A stretch of DNA of 64,000 nt from Tautonia rosea (GTDB taxonomy: Bacteria > Planctomycetota > Planctomycetia > Isosphaerales > Isosphaeraceae). Of this stretch, positions 18,532 through 27,318 are shown piece by piece. The notes under the pieces were generated by a model. That model worked only from the letters and a program-made list of their open reading frames with translations. It was not told where the DNA came from and did not search any database. Numbering within the stretch: position 1 is the stretch's first letter; each line of letters starts with the position of its first letter. The stretch is from contig NZ_JABBYO010000019.1 of assembly GCF_012958305.1 (NCBI RefSeq), positions 59,911-123,910 of the forward strand, in the 5' to 3' direction. Made by a program: the position numbers and the translations under genes.

Positions 18532-19761
18532 TCAGCGATCCAGTTCCGCGGCGATGATACTCAGACTTCCCAGGACCGCGACGACGTCGGCGATCAAGTG
18601 ATCTTTAATCAGATGCGGGAAGACGGCAAAGTGAATGAACGACGGCGGGCGGGTTCGGGTCCGCCAGGCCACCTGAGAACCATCGGCGACGAGATAGTAC
18701 CCAAGTTCGCCGTTGGGACTCTCAACAGCGGCATACACTTCATCGCGAGGGCTGTCCGGCCCTCGGTTGGGCATGATCAGCTCAAAATGCTGGATCAACC
18801 CTTCCATGCTGTTGTAAGCGGTTCCTTTATCGGGCAAAGGAAACTTCTCAGAAATCGGCACATTGGCCGGCCCGCTGGGCAAGTTTTTCACTGCCTGACG
18901 AATGATCTCAAGGCTCTGAACCATTTCTTCCATGCGGACCTGGAAGCGAGCGTAGCAATCCCCTTCCGTGGCGTAAGGCACCTGGAACGTGAAGTCCGGG
19001 TAGGCAAGATACGGCTCGTCCTTACGAAGGTCGTACGTTACCCCGCTTGCCCGGGCGATCGGCCCGCTGCACGAGAGGTTAATCGCCATCTCCTTGGTCA
19101 AAACGCCTACGCCTCGCATCCGATCAAGAAAGATTCGGTTGCGGAAGAGAAGTTTTTCCATGTCCTTGAGCACCTTGGGAGTCTGTTGCAAGACTCGCTC
19201 AATGCGCTGAAGAACCTTGTCGTCGAAGTCATAAAGGACACCACCAACGCGCGTGTAACCCGGATGGAATCGATAGCCCGACATCTGCTCGTAGACGTCG
19301 TAAATCATCTCGCGAAGGTTGAACGCGAACAGAAACGCCGTGAAAGCACCGAGGTCGAGGGCAGCAGCCCCGGTGCAAAGCAGGTGGTCGCTGATCCGGG
19401 AAAGTTCGCCGATGATCACGCGGATGTACTTGCAACGCGGCGTCAGTTCAATATCAAGCAGTTTCTCGACCGCGTGATGCCAGGCCACCTCGTTCATCGG
19501 TGGGCTGATGTAGTTCTTGCGGTCGGCAACGGTCACATACTGATTGAACGTCAGATGCTCGCCGAGTTTCTCGAAGCCCGAGTGTAAATAGCCAATGTGA
19601 GGCGTCGCCTTGACAATCCGCTCGCCATCGAGCTCAAGCACGAGACGCAGTGTCGTATGAGTGGCCGGGTGTTGTGGGCCGAAGTTGAGCGTCCAGTGAT
19701 ATTCGTGCTCGCCCGTCCCGACGTTCATGTCGAGGTCGTCTTCGAGCAAATTAACCGGCAT
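18532..19761 (-). CDS. nuoD: NADH-quinone oxidoreductase subunit D
   Basis: A 409-residue 49-kDa-type subunit related to the large subunit of NiFe hydrogenases. It forms the quinone pocket with NuoB. Landmarks are LNFGPQHPATHTTLRLVLELDGE, IGYLHSGFEKLGEH, RISDHLLCTGAAALDLGAFT, PGYTRVGGV and ESPNGELGYYLVADGS, with the C-terminal GSLSIIAAELDR. NuoC and NuoD are separate genes here, not fused as in E. coli. Length is typical. Confidence 0.96.
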   Translation of the reverse strand: MPVNLLEDDLDMNVGTGEHEYHWTLNFGPQHPATHTTLRLVLELDGERIVKATPHIGYLHSGFEKLGEHLTFNQYVTVADRKNYISPPMNEVAWHHAVEKLLDIELTPRCKYIRVIIGELSRISDHLLCTGAAALDLGAFTAFLFAFNLREMIYDVYEQMSGYRFHPGYTRVGGVLYDFDDKVLQRIERVLQQTPKVLKDMEKLLFRNRIFLDRMRGVGVLTKEMAINLSCSGPIARASGVTYDLRKDEPYLAYPDFTFQVPYATEGDCYARFQVRMEEMVQSLEIIRQAVKNLPSGPANVPISEKFPLPDKGTAYNSMEGLIQHFELIMPNRGPDSPRDEVYAAVESPNGELGYYLVADGSQVAWRTRTRPPSFIHFAVFPHLIKDHLIADVVAVLGSLSIIAAELDR

Positions 19762-19883
19762 TGCTGGACCTCGCGGCTAGGGTAGGAAGCTGGACGGTGC
19801 CGGGATCGAAACGCCCGGAAAAGGAATGATTCGGAAACGCGAATCGCTTCGAACGATGTCACAGGTTGCCGTTCTGGCGAAGC

Positions 19884-20411
19884 TCAGGACTGATCTCGGG
19901 TGATCTTCGGGAAGTTGTGTCGCTCACCCCGACCGCGAAGCGGATAATCTTTCCGCAACGGGTAGGAGGTAAACTCATCGGGCATCAGGATGCGACGAAG
20001 GTCGGGATGACCATCGAATCGGATCCCGTACATGTCGAAGACTTCACGCTCCATCCAATTCGCCCCTCCCCAGAGCGGCATGACCGAAGGGAGCGTGGGA
20101 TCCGGGTCATCGACACCTACCTTGATGATGATGCGATCCGAGGTTTCCTGCTTCAGCAAGACGTAGTGAACCTCGAACCGGGAACCCTCCTGGCGATCGG
20201 GGTACCCGAGATAGTCGATCCCTCCCAGTTCGGAAAGGAACGTGTAACCGGCGTTGTCCTTCAGGAACGAAAGCACCTCGAAGAGGGCCGAGCGATCGAC
20301 GAGCACCCGGAGATTGTCTCGAAAGGTCGACGAGCGGATCAAGGACCCGCCGAATCGCTCGGTCAACTGGTCGACAATCGGATGCGAGGTCATCGAGGTC
20401 GCTTCGCTCAT
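19884..20411 (-). CDS. nuoC: NADH-quinone oxidoreductase subunit C
   Basis: A 175-residue 30-kDa-type subunit of the peripheral arm. The family signature EREVFDMYGIRFDGHPDLRR is intact and is followed by ILMPDEFTSYPLRKDYPLRG. It has no cofactor and supports the NuoD/NuoI interface. It lies about 120 bases upstream of nuoD and about 55 bases downstream of nuoB. Confidence 0.95.
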   Translation of the reverse strand: MSEATSMTSHPIVDQLTERFGGSLIRSSTFRDNLRVLVDRSALFEVLSFLKDNAGYTFLSELGGIDYLGYPDRQEGSRFEVHYVLLKQETSDRIIIKVGVDDPDPTLPSVMPLWGGANWMEREVFDMYGIRFDGHPDLRRILMPDEFTSYPLRKDYPLRGRGERHNFPKITRDQS

Positions 20412-20467
20412 GAACGGCTCCGAAGATTCAACTCATGGTGCTCAGTGTCGGTCGAGCAAGCGGAAGG

Positions 20468-21187
20468 TTAGCGGGTTTCGTCAATCCCAAGCAAGGCATC
20501 GCCACCGGGAGATCTGTAGCCGAAACGTCCCTCATCGCCTCGCTCGGGAGCGGTGGCAAGGCCAGCAGGAAGATTTCGCTTCTCAGCAAGCATCTTTTCT
20601 CGTTCAGCCAGTTCTGGAAGGCCGGTGCCAAAGACCGAACCGCCCGCCTGAATCTTGGCCTGCATGTCCATCAAGGCCCTCAGAATTTGCTCTGGCCGAG
20701 GTGGGCAACCAGGGATGTAGACATCGATCGGGATAAAGCGGTCGACCCCTTGCACGACTGCATAGGTGTCGAAAATCCCTCCCGTGCTGGCGCAGGCCCC
20801 CATGCTGATCGACCACTTTGGCTCGGGCATCTGCAGCCAGATACGCTGCAAGACCGGAAGCATCTTCATGGCCACCCGGCCGGCAACGATGAGCAGGTCG
20901 CACTGACGAGGACTGAACCGCATGACCTCAGCGCCGAAGCGAGAGATATCAAAACGGCTGGCACCGACGGCCATCAATTCGATTCCGCAGCAGGCGGTGG
21001 CAAACGGCATGGGCCAGAGGCTGTATTTCCTCGCAGCGCTGACGACCGAGTCGACAGTCGTCATAATGACATTTTCAGGGACCTCAATTCCGCCCTTGGT
21101 GGCCGGCATGGCCGCGGCAGGACGATTCGTCAGAACCGGGCGGGATGAAGCCGGAACGGAGCCGCCGTTATTCTGGGTCATCGCCAT
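20468..21187 (-). CDS. nuoB: NADH-quinone oxidoreductase subunit B, N2 cluster
   Basis: A 239-residue subunit carrying the terminal [4Fe-4S] cluster N2 that reduces quinone. Cluster residues are visible in ATACCGIELMA (adjacent cysteines), MGACASTGGIF and PGCPPRPEQIL. The C-terminal 60 residues are an extension beyond the roughly 180-residue core. Two in-frame ATGs compete: 21187, inside the end of nuoA, and 21181, which forms an ATGA overlap with the nuoA stop. Either way translation is probably coupled to nuoA. Confidence 0.95.
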   Translation of the reverse strand: MAMTQNNGGSVPASSRPVLTNRPAAAMPATKGGIEVPENVIMTTVDSVVSAARKYSLWPMPFATACCGIELMAVGASRFDISRFGAEVMRFSPRQCDLLIVAGRVAMKMLPVLQRIWLQMPEPKWSISMGACASTGGIFDTYAVVQGVDRFIPIDVYIPGCPPRPEQILRALMDMQAKIQAGGSVFGTGLPELAEREKMLAEKRNLPAGLATAPERGDEGRFGYRSPGGDALLGIDETR

Positions 21188-21597
21188 TCGTAAACCCCCT
21201 TCTTCCAGGTGTAGGCGAATCCGGCGACCAGAATTCCGAGGAACGCCAGTACGCCGAAGAAGGCCATTGTCCTTAATTCCAGCGGCACGCCGTACGACGC
21301 CCCGAGGGCGGTCGAGGTTTCGTCACGGTGCCACTGGCCAACAGCCCAGGGGTAGAGGAGAAGCAGTTCCACGTCGAAGATGAGGAACTCGATCGCCACG
21401 AGATAGTATCGAATATCGAACCGTTGCCGAGCATCGCCAATCGGGTCCATCCCCGACTCGTAGGGCATCTGCTTGACCCGGTTTGAGGGGGTCTTGCGGC
21501 GACCGGGGCTCAACAAATAGCTCATGGAGAGCATTCCTACGGCCACGGAAATCCCAACGAGGATCAGCAGAAAGATCGGTGTGAATTCCAGGCCCAC
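21178..21597 (-). CDS. nuoA: NADH-quinone oxidoreductase subunit A
   Basis: A 139-residue three-helix membrane subunit, first gene of the complex I operon. Conserved features are MPYESGMDPIGDARQRFDIRYY and VALIEFLIFDVE-type helix 2 (here VAIEFLIFDVELLLLYPWA), which carry the buried acidic residues of the E-channel. GTG 21597 is chosen because GGGAG lies seven bases upstream. The frame is open further 5', but that part is Arg/Ser-rich and unlike NuoA. A CRP-type palindrome lies about 55 bases upstream of this start. Confidence 0.9.
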   Translation of the reverse strand: MGLEFTPIFLLILVGISVAVGMLSMSYLLSPGRRKTPSNRVKQMPYESGMDPIGDARQRFDIRYYLVAIEFLIFDVELLLLYPWAVGQWHRDETSTALGASYGVPLELRTMAFFGVLAFLGILVAGFAYTWKKGVYEWR

Positions 21598-21652
21598 TCG
21601 TCCACTCCCAGTCGCTTCGGGTGTCTGTTGAGTCGAGGTGACTGCGGCCCGA

Positions 21653-21670
21653 TTGTGAACAGTTTCACAA
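21653..21670. promoter_or_regulatory. CRP-type palindromic operator upstream of nuoA
   Basis: The 18-base sequence TTGTGAACAGTTTCACAA is a perfect inverted repeat with seven-base arms. It contains TGTGA-N6-TCACA, the established consensus of CRP-family regulators. It lies about 56 bases upstream of the nuoA start, a position suited to operon control. On the minus strand an eight-T run lies immediately upstream. That a CRP-like regulator binds here is inference from the consensus match and location. Confidence 0.6.
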
Positions 21671-21843
21671 GAGGTTCGAAAAAAAAGCTCGGTCAAGCCA
21701 TCTCTCGGATGCTGATCCGAGCGACGCGACCGAACAATTCGACAAGCCGAGGTCAGAAACGTTCGGAGAATCTCCGCAACGTTCCTCAACGCTCGGCATG
21801 ATTGTAAGGTTCGAGATGCGCCCGTCAAGACGCCAGCGGCCGC

Positions 21844-22563
21844 TCAGTTTGAGTCGGGGCGAACGATTCCCACCGAGACTGCCTGACGGTTGATGACTCT
21901 CGACCACTGGGCGAGGTCTTCGTAGGAGCGAACGGTCCGTGGTAAGCCTTCCGCAGTGCCACCATCGGTCTGGCCGGGAATTCGGGACTGGGCCGCGTCT
22001 CGGTCGGTTCGAGGAGCCCTTGAGTCTCGACGAGCGGAGGGGGACATGCCGAGGCTGATCCGACGGCTGAGGTCCTCAAACTGCTTTCGGAGTTCTGCCT
22101 TCCGCTCGGGATCGGTTTCCCGCATGGCCTGGAAATACAGTTCCTGCCGAGCCTCTTGCATCCGGGCGAACTGTTCGTCGGCTTCGGCATTGGGTCGATA
22201 GACCCGACCGAATTCCGCGTCGTAACGGCGGTAAACGTCGTTCGAGGGTGAGAGGAGATCGAAGTCTGCACTTCGGAACCGTGACGGAGGGGGAGCCGAG
22301 TACGTTGGGTTGGTAAACGAGGCGTCCCAGGGAACCCCAATTCCAGGCACACTCCCCATTCCGGGAGGAGTCACCACTCGGGTCCTGCCGGGTCCAAATT
22401 GGGTGGCCATGGGAATGGTCGAGGAGCGGAAAGACGCTCGGTACGGATCGAAGGGATCGCCGTTGAATTGTGCCTGGACCGAGGGAGCAATGACGAACAC
22501 CGCCACCAGCAAGACTCCTCCTGCGGAAAACGTTCCTGTGCACGCTCGATGGGGGCCTCGCAT
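21844..22563 (-). CDS. Hypothetical secreted protein
   Basis: A 239-residue protein of no recognised family. The N-terminus is basic, then hydrophobic (GGVLLVAVFVIAPSVQAQ), a good type I signal peptide ending in AQA-like residues, so it is probably exported. The mature part has a Pro/Ser/Arg-rich first half and a helical, charged centre (RMQEARQELYFQAMRETDPE, ELRKQFEDLSRRISLG) that could form a coiled coil. I chose ATG 22563 because GAGGA lies eight bases upstream; an ATG ten codons earlier is possible. It lies between proB and nuoA on the same strand, with gaps over 130 bases on both sides, so it is probably transcribed alone. Confidence 0.6.
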   Translation of the reverse strand: MRGPHRACTGTFSAGGVLLVAVFVIAPSVQAQFNGDPFDPYRASFRSSTIPMATQFGPGRTRVVTPPGMGSVPGIGVPWDASFTNPTYSAPPPSRFRSADFDLLSPSNDVYRRYDAEFGRVYRPNAEADEQFARMQEARQELYFQAMRETDPERKAELRKQFEDLSRRISLGMSPSARRDSRAPRTDRDAAQSRIPGQTDGGTAEGLPRTVRSYEDLAQWSRVINRQAVSVGIVRPDSN

Positions 22564-22727
22564 GGCGATGATCCTCGGATTGAATGCCAGCATTAGGGAG
22601 TTGAGTGGGTGACGTCGCTCCGTCGCAGACCCTCAACGTGTGATCCGTCTTCGCGCACACCAAGAATTTTAGCATTGAGGGTCCAGGGGTGTCAGCGAAT
22701 TCCCGAGATTGTTGCCGTGAGATGTGG

Positions 22728-23885
22728 TTATCCGAGCACAACCAGATTATCCCGATGGATAACTTCATCGTAATCCACACGTCCTCGGAGTTCTTGAATC
22801 TGATCGGTACGTAGGCCCTGGATCCCTTGGGTTTCTTCGAGGGAATAATTGCAGAGTCCTCGGGCAAATTCGTGCCCCTGAAGGTCCCGGATTCCGACCA
22901 CATCTCCTTTCCGAAATTGTCCTTCGAGACCGACGATCCCAATCGCCAGGAGACTACTCCGACCTGATTCGAGGGCCAGCCGAGCGCCGTCATCGACAAT
23001 GAGGAAGCCCCTCGGACGGGCGGTTAGACCAATCCATCGGCGTCGGGCCTGCTGGGTCGCTCCAGAAGCAGGGATAAGGGTGCCGATCGGGCGACCATAG
23101 AGCACTTGATGGATCGCGTCAGAACGCAAACCGGAGGTGATGATCACCGATCCACCGGCTCGGGCCACCAGCCGGGCGGCTTCCAGCTTGCTCCTCATTC
23201 CTCCAGAACCGAGAAGGCTTCGTCCGGGTCCCACATGTTCCTGAATGGCTTGATCAAGATCATGAATCACTCGGATCGGCTCGTTCCCACTCCCCGAGGT
23301 CACAGTTGCGGCCTGAGAAGGGTCGCACCGCAGAAGCCCATCCACCACGCTCAAAATGACAAGCAAGGGCGCAGAGAGCAGATTGGTCACCAGGGCGGCG
23401 AGATAATCGTTATCTCCGAACCGGATCTCATCGACGCTGACCGTGTCGTTCTCATTGATGATCGGGATCGATCCGTATTCGAAGAGGGTGAGCAGGGTAT
23501 TTCGGACATTCAGGTAACGAGCGCGGTCGTCGAAGTCCGAACGAGTCAAGAGGAGTTGCGCTGCGCTGAAGCCATGCTTTCGGAAAGCCTCGTCATACGC
23601 CCGAATCAAGTGCGCCTGCCCTGAGGCTGCAGCCGCCTGAAGGTGGCGAAGGTCGGTCGGCCGTCTTGCGAGCCCGAGGCGACCGATTCCGGCTCCAACG
23701 GCTCCCGAACTGACGAGGGCTACACGTTTTCCAGACTGGACGACCTCGGCAATCTGATCCGAGAGATTGGCAATGCGACGTTCATCCAGCGTCCCATTGG
23801 GCGCCGCGAGCACACTGGTCCCGACCTTGAGGACCCAGATTGGTGACGAGTGTGCGAGGTCTTCCCGGACCAGGTCCCGCTCCAT
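22728..23885 (-). CDS. proB: Glutamate 5-kinase
   Basis: A protein of about 385 residues that phosphorylates L-glutamate in the first step of proline synthesis. The N-terminal amino-acid-kinase domain shows VLKVGTSVL, VALVSSGAVGAG, INENDTVSVDEIRFGDND and GSGGMRSKLEAARLVARAG. The C-terminal PUA domain (about 290-385) shows RPRGFLIVDDGARLAL and GNEFARGL-like sequence (GHEFARGLCNYS). ATG 23885 has GGAGA six to seven bases upstream; an ATG two codons earlier is also possible. No proA is adjacent. Its start region is divergent from the purF promoter about 80 bases away. Confidence 0.94.
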   Translation of the reverse strand: MERDLVREDLAHSSPIWVLKVGTSVLAAPNGTLDERRIANLSDQIAEVVQSGKRVALVSSGAVGAGIGRLGLARRPTDLRHLQAAAASGQAHLIRAYDEAFRKHGFSAAQLLLTRSDFDDRARYLNVRNTLLTLFEYGSIPIINENDTVSVDEIRFGDNDYLAALVTNLLSAPLLVILSVVDGLLRCDPSQAATVTSGSGNEPIRVIHDLDQAIQEHVGPGRSLLGSGGMRSKLEAARLVARAGGSVIITSGLRSDAIHQVLYGRPIGTLIPASGATQQARRRWIGLTARPRGFLIVDDGARLALESGRSSLLAIGIVGLEGQFRKGDVVGIRDLQGHEFARGLCNYSLEETQGIQGLRTDQIQELRGRVDYDEVIHRDNLVVLG

Positions 23886-23963
23886 CCTCATCTCTCCGTC
23901 TGGAGCAAGCCGAAGCAAGAAGACGATCCGGCACGATTCGCCGAGTCCAGGCGTCTCCCGCAA

Positions 23964-23992
23964 TTGAGTCTCTCCAGGTGCCCGATTATAAT
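23964..23992 (+). promoter_or_regulatory. Sigma-70 promoter of purF
   Basis: TTGAGT (23964-23969) and a perfect TATAAT (23987-23992) are separated by exactly 17 bases. The predicted transcription start is near 23999, which gives a 5' leader of about 140 bases before the purF ATG. It also argues against a purF start at 23998. Confidence 0.65.
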
Positions 23993-24138
23993 GAAGTTTG
24001 CTTCAAGGCCCAGGGCACTCGAAGTCGATGCAATCGTTCTCTTCGATGAGAAGGCAACTGGTTGCTCGCCGGATCTCTCGAACGGCCTATCGCAGGGCTC
24101 TCCCCCCCCACCGTAAGACCGGTAGGACCTTCGCGACC

Positions 24139-25755
24139 ATGGGTGAACTTCATCACGAATGCGGCGTGGCTGCCATTGCCCATCTCGACCACGAACACGG
24201 CCCACCAGTCGCGCAAACTCCTCGATCACCGGAACACACGGCTCGCCTGATTCCTCGGATGCTGCTCGACATGCAGAATCGGGGACAGCTTGCCGCCGGG
24301 ATGACCAGTTATCATCCTCGTCGCGACGCGATTCTGGAGACATACAAACAACTCGGCACGGTCGCCGAAGCATTTCGACTCAACCATCGCGCCAAGTTTG
24401 AATCAATCATGCGAGGCATGGACGGACCTGCGGCCATTGGCCATGTCCGTTATGCCACTTGCGGCGGAGATCAGCGGAGTCTGGCGCAGCCCTTCGAGCG
24501 GGCTCACGGGCGCAAGTCCAAATGGTTTGCCGTGGCCTTCAATGGTCAGCTCACGAATTTCAAGGAATTGAAGGAGGAGCTGCTCGCTCAGGGAGACTAT
24601 CACCTGAAGCGAGACACGGATACCGAAATCTTGATGCATTCGATCAGCTACGAGTTGCAAAACGAAGGGCCTGAGATCGACTGGGTTGGCGTGTTTACCC
24701 GCCTCTCCAAGCGATTCGACGGCGCTTATAACATCGTCTTGCTCTCCGCGACCGGTCAACTCATCGTGGCTCGCGATCCGCTGGGTCTTCGGCCTTTATG
24801 TGTGGCCCGCGAGGGCTCGCTCTTTGCGGCGGCAAGCGAGAGCGTGCCCCTCTCGAATCTCGGGTTTACCCGGATCGAGTCCCTCCCCCCGGGGCATCTT
24901 GCCGTCGTCGATCGCCACTCCGTTCGGGTCGCGAAATTTGCCGCAACGCCGAGGCGCGCTCACTGCTTCTTCGAGTGGATTTACTTCGCCAACGTCGCCA
25001 GCACACTCGACGACTGCTCGGTGTATCTCAGCCGAGCCCGACTCGGCCGCGAACTGGCACGACTGGAAGACGTGCCTCGTGATGCCGAAACCATCGTGGT
25101 TCCCGTGCCCGACACGGCCAAAGGGGCCGCCGACGCGATGGGCTTTGAGCTGAACTTACCCTCGGTCGAGGGCTTGATGCGCAATCGTTATCTCGGCCGT
25201 ACCTTCATCGAAGGAACCGCTGATCGGGAGGCCAAGGTCAGGCTGAAATACACCCCCCTGCCCGAGGTCCTTTCCGGCAAGCGGGTGCTCCTCGTCGAGG
25301 ACAGCATTGTCCGATCGACGACCATGCGAGCGCTCGTTCATGAGATTCGTCGCCGAGGGGGAGCTCGTGAAATTCATTTGCGAGTCGCTTGCCCTCCGAT
25401 CATTGCTCCCTGCTTCTACGGCATCGACATGTCCACGAGGGACGAACTGATCGCACCGCAGTATGCCGACCTCCCGGATGGCGGGCTTTCCGAAGAGGCC
25501 CAAAATCGTCTGGCCCAGGAACTCGGCGCTGATAGCCTGCGCTATCTTCCGGTCGATGCCATTGCCCGCTCCATTGGCCTCTCGCCGAACCACCTCTGCC
25601 TGGCCTGCGTCACTGGGCGCTATCCCACGCCGGCCGGCCAGCAACTCTATGATCTCGAACTCGAAGGGTCTGCCTGCCATCAAAATGGAGCGGGGGGCAT
25701 TCGAGCCTATGAGACTCCTCGTCGAGTCGAGGGCTCCATTCCTGGCGAACCGTGA
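24139..25755 (+). CDS. purF: Amidophosphoribosyltransferase
   Basis: A 538-residue enzyme making 5-phosphoribosylamine from PRPP and glutamine, the first committed purine step. From ATG 24139 the protein begins MGELHHECGVAA. Cys8 is the expected N-terminal nucleophile of the class II glutamine amidotransferase domain, exposed after propeptide removal. QNRGQLAAGM, HVRYATCG and FNGQLTN complete that domain. The PRPP loop is VEDSIVRSTTMR at about residue 390, and LCLACVTGRYPTP is the C-terminal signature. Alternative upstream starts would bury the cysteine deep in the chain and lie at or before the predicted transcription start. It ends before a hairpin shared with floA. Confidence 0.92.
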   Translation: MGELHHECGVAAIAHLDHEHGPPVAQTPRSPEHTARLIPRMLLDMQNRGQLAAGMTSYHPRRDAILETYKQLGTVAEAFRLNHRAKFESIMRGMDGPAAIGHVRYATCGGDQRSLAQPFERAHGRKSKWFAVAFNGQLTNFKELKEELLAQGDYHLKRDTDTEILMHSISYELQNEGPEIDWVGVFTRLSKRFDGAYNIVLLSATGQLIVARDPLGLRPLCVAREGSLFAAASESVPLSNLGFTRIESLPPGHLAVVDRHSVRVAKFAATPRRAHCFFEWIYFANVASTLDDCSVYLSRARLGRELARLEDVPRDAETIVVPVPDTAKGAADAMGFELNLPSVEGLMRNRYLGRTFIEGTADREAKVRLKYTPLPEVLSGKRVLLVEDSIVRSTTMRALVHEIRRRGGAREIHLRVACPPIIAPCFYGIDMSTRDELIAPQYADLPDGGLSEEAQNRLAQELGADSLRYLPVDAIARSIGLSPNHLCLACVTGRYPTPAGQQLYDLELEGSACHQNGAGGIRAYETPRRVEGSIPGEP

Positions 25756-25799
25756 GCAGTCCGGCGATCCATTCAGGTTGTCGACCACGAAATGGTGTG

Positions 25800-25827
25800 C
25801 CCGATCACTCGTCCTCGAGTGATCGGG
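25800..25827. terminator. Bidirectional terminator between purF and floA
   Basis: An 11-bp perfect stem (CCCGATCACTC at 25800-25810 with GAGTGATCGGG at 25817-25827) encloses a six-base loop. It lies between two convergent genes, so it can end transcription from both sides. There is no long T run on either flank. Confidence 0.6.
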
Positions 25828-25888
25828 AAGTCGGGGGCTGACGTTCCTGGAAAGACGATCGGCCCCCAGCGCTCCGATTGATCTTCGT

Positions 25889-26962
25889 TCAGTCGGCCGA
25901 TCCTGAGTCAAGCGTCCGGCGAGCGTTGGTCCCGGTACCGGCGATGGCTGCACGCATCTCGGTATCGGCCTGAACATTCTTCAGCGAGTAGTAATCGCCG
26001 ATGCCCAGTTGCCCTCTACGGAAGGCCTCGGCAATCCCCTTGGGCACCTCGGCCTCTGCGGCGACGACCTTAGCCCGATTTTCCTGGACGGCAGCAAGAT
26101 TCTCTTGCTCTAGCGCGATGGCGGCGGCGCGTCGTTCCTCTGCCTTGGCGCGAGCGACGCGCATGTCCGCTTCTGCCTGATCGGCTTGCAATCGAGCACC
26201 GATGTTGTCACCGACGTCGATATCGGCAATATCGATTGAGAGGATCTCGAAGGCTGTGCCCGCGTCTAGCCCCTTCTCCAGCACTCGCTTGGAAATCATA
26301 TCCGGATTTTCGAGCACGGTCTTGTGTGTCTCGGCCGAGCCGATGGTGGTGACGATCCCCTCTCCCACTCGGGCGATGATCGTTTCCTCGGTGGCACCAC
26401 CCACCAGGCGGTCGATGTTCGTCCGGACCGTGACACGAGCCTTGGTCTTGAGCTGGATTCCATCCTTGGCGACCGCGTCGACGGTCTGCCTGCCCTTGGC
26501 GGGATCAGGGCAGTCGATCACCTTTGGATTGACGCTGGTCTGAATCGCCTCAAGCACGTTTCTTCCGGCCAGATCGATCGCGGCGGCACGCTTGTAGGTC
26601 AACGGGATATCGGCCCGCTGCGCGGCGATTAAGGCTCGGATGACATTCATGACATTCCCACCGGCAAGATAATGCGCCTCGAGGTTCTGTCGTGTCACCC
26701 CGTCGCGGTCGGTCACCCCTGCCTGAACGGCCATGATCTTCGAGCGAACGATGATGTTGGGATTGACCTTTCGAAACGTCATCCCGATCAATTCGATCAG
26801 CCCGATGTTGGCGTTGGTCGTTTTGGACTGGATCCAGAGGTTGAAGTACTTGGCAAACAGGATGAAGGCAAACAAACTGATGATCGAGACAAACAAGACA
26901 AGAAACACGAGCAGGACGAAGGTATTGTTCCCATCCTGCTGAGCAATCAAGAGAGCGAACAT
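25889..26962 (-). CDS. floA: Flotillin-like protein FloA
   Basis: A 357-residue membrane-scaffold protein of the YqfA/FloA family. After a short N-terminus there is one long hydrophobic segment (about residues 13-40, [19 protein letters not shown]), then a SPFH-like domain ([39 protein letters not shown] sequence). A charged Ala/Glu-rich coiled coil follows ([25 protein letters not shown]). These proteins organise functional membrane microdomains. ATG 26962 has AGGAAG eight bases upstream; the frame extends 29 codons further but begins with unrelated sequence. Confidence 0.9.
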   Translation of the reverse strand: MFALLIAQQDGNNTFVLLVFLVLFVSIISLFAFILFAKYFNLWIQSKTTNANIGLIELIGMTFRKVNPNIIVRSKIMAVQAGVTDRDGVTRQNLEAHYLAGGNVMNVIRALIAAQRADIPLTYKRAAAIDLAGRNVLEAIQTSVNPKVIDCPDPAKGRQTVDAVAKDGIQLKTKARVTVRTNIDRLVGGATEETIIARVGEGIVTTIGSAETHKTVLENPDMISKRVLEKGLDAGTAFEILSIDIADIDVGDNIGARLQADQAEADMRVARAKAEERRAAAIALEQENLAAVQENRAKVVAAEAEVPKGIAEAFRRGQLGIGDYYSLKNVQADTEMRAAIAGTGTNARRTLDSGSAD

Positions 26963-27318
26963 CGGCGACTTCCTGAGGTTGAGCCCTGGTTGGGACGACC
27001 CGACAGCATTGAGAAGACTCTCGCTATAGGGTGTGGACAAATCCCCCATATTTTCAAGATCCTTCTGACCGTCTCACCGAGAACACTATCTACACGTGCA
27101 CCTTACGATCGACGCAACATTCCGTTCATCAATTGAAGGCCAGATGATGCAGTCACCGGATGCGAGGCAATGTCCCTACCTCCCAAAATCGTGACCTGGA
27201 TTGGAACGTCCCTGGTCAGCAATCAAGCCGTAATGGCATTCAGTTATTGACCTTACGATCGATACAGGCTAGACTTCACTCAAAGAGCTAGGCCATTCGC
27301 CAGAATCGGATAGATGCC
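26963..27318. other. Divergent intergenic region floA / bshB1
   Basis: About 350 bases with no supported gene. It holds the bshB1 promoter (27247-27275) and two direct copies of CCTTACGATCGA (27101-27112 and 27251-27262). The second copy overlaps the promoter spacer. It must also contain the floA promoter on the minus strand, which I could not identify with confidence. Confidence 0.5.
27247..27275 (+). promoter_or_regulatory. Candidate sigma-70 promoter of bshB1
   Basis: TTGACC (27247-27252), a 17-base spacer and TAGACT (27270-27275) form a good sigma-70-type promoter about 45 bases before the bshB1 ATG. The spacer contains one copy of the repeated CCTTACGATCGA element. Confidence 0.55.

Noticed and set aside
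18436..19587. A 383-codon plus-strand open frame
   Set aside because: It is antisense to nuoD and has no independent support.
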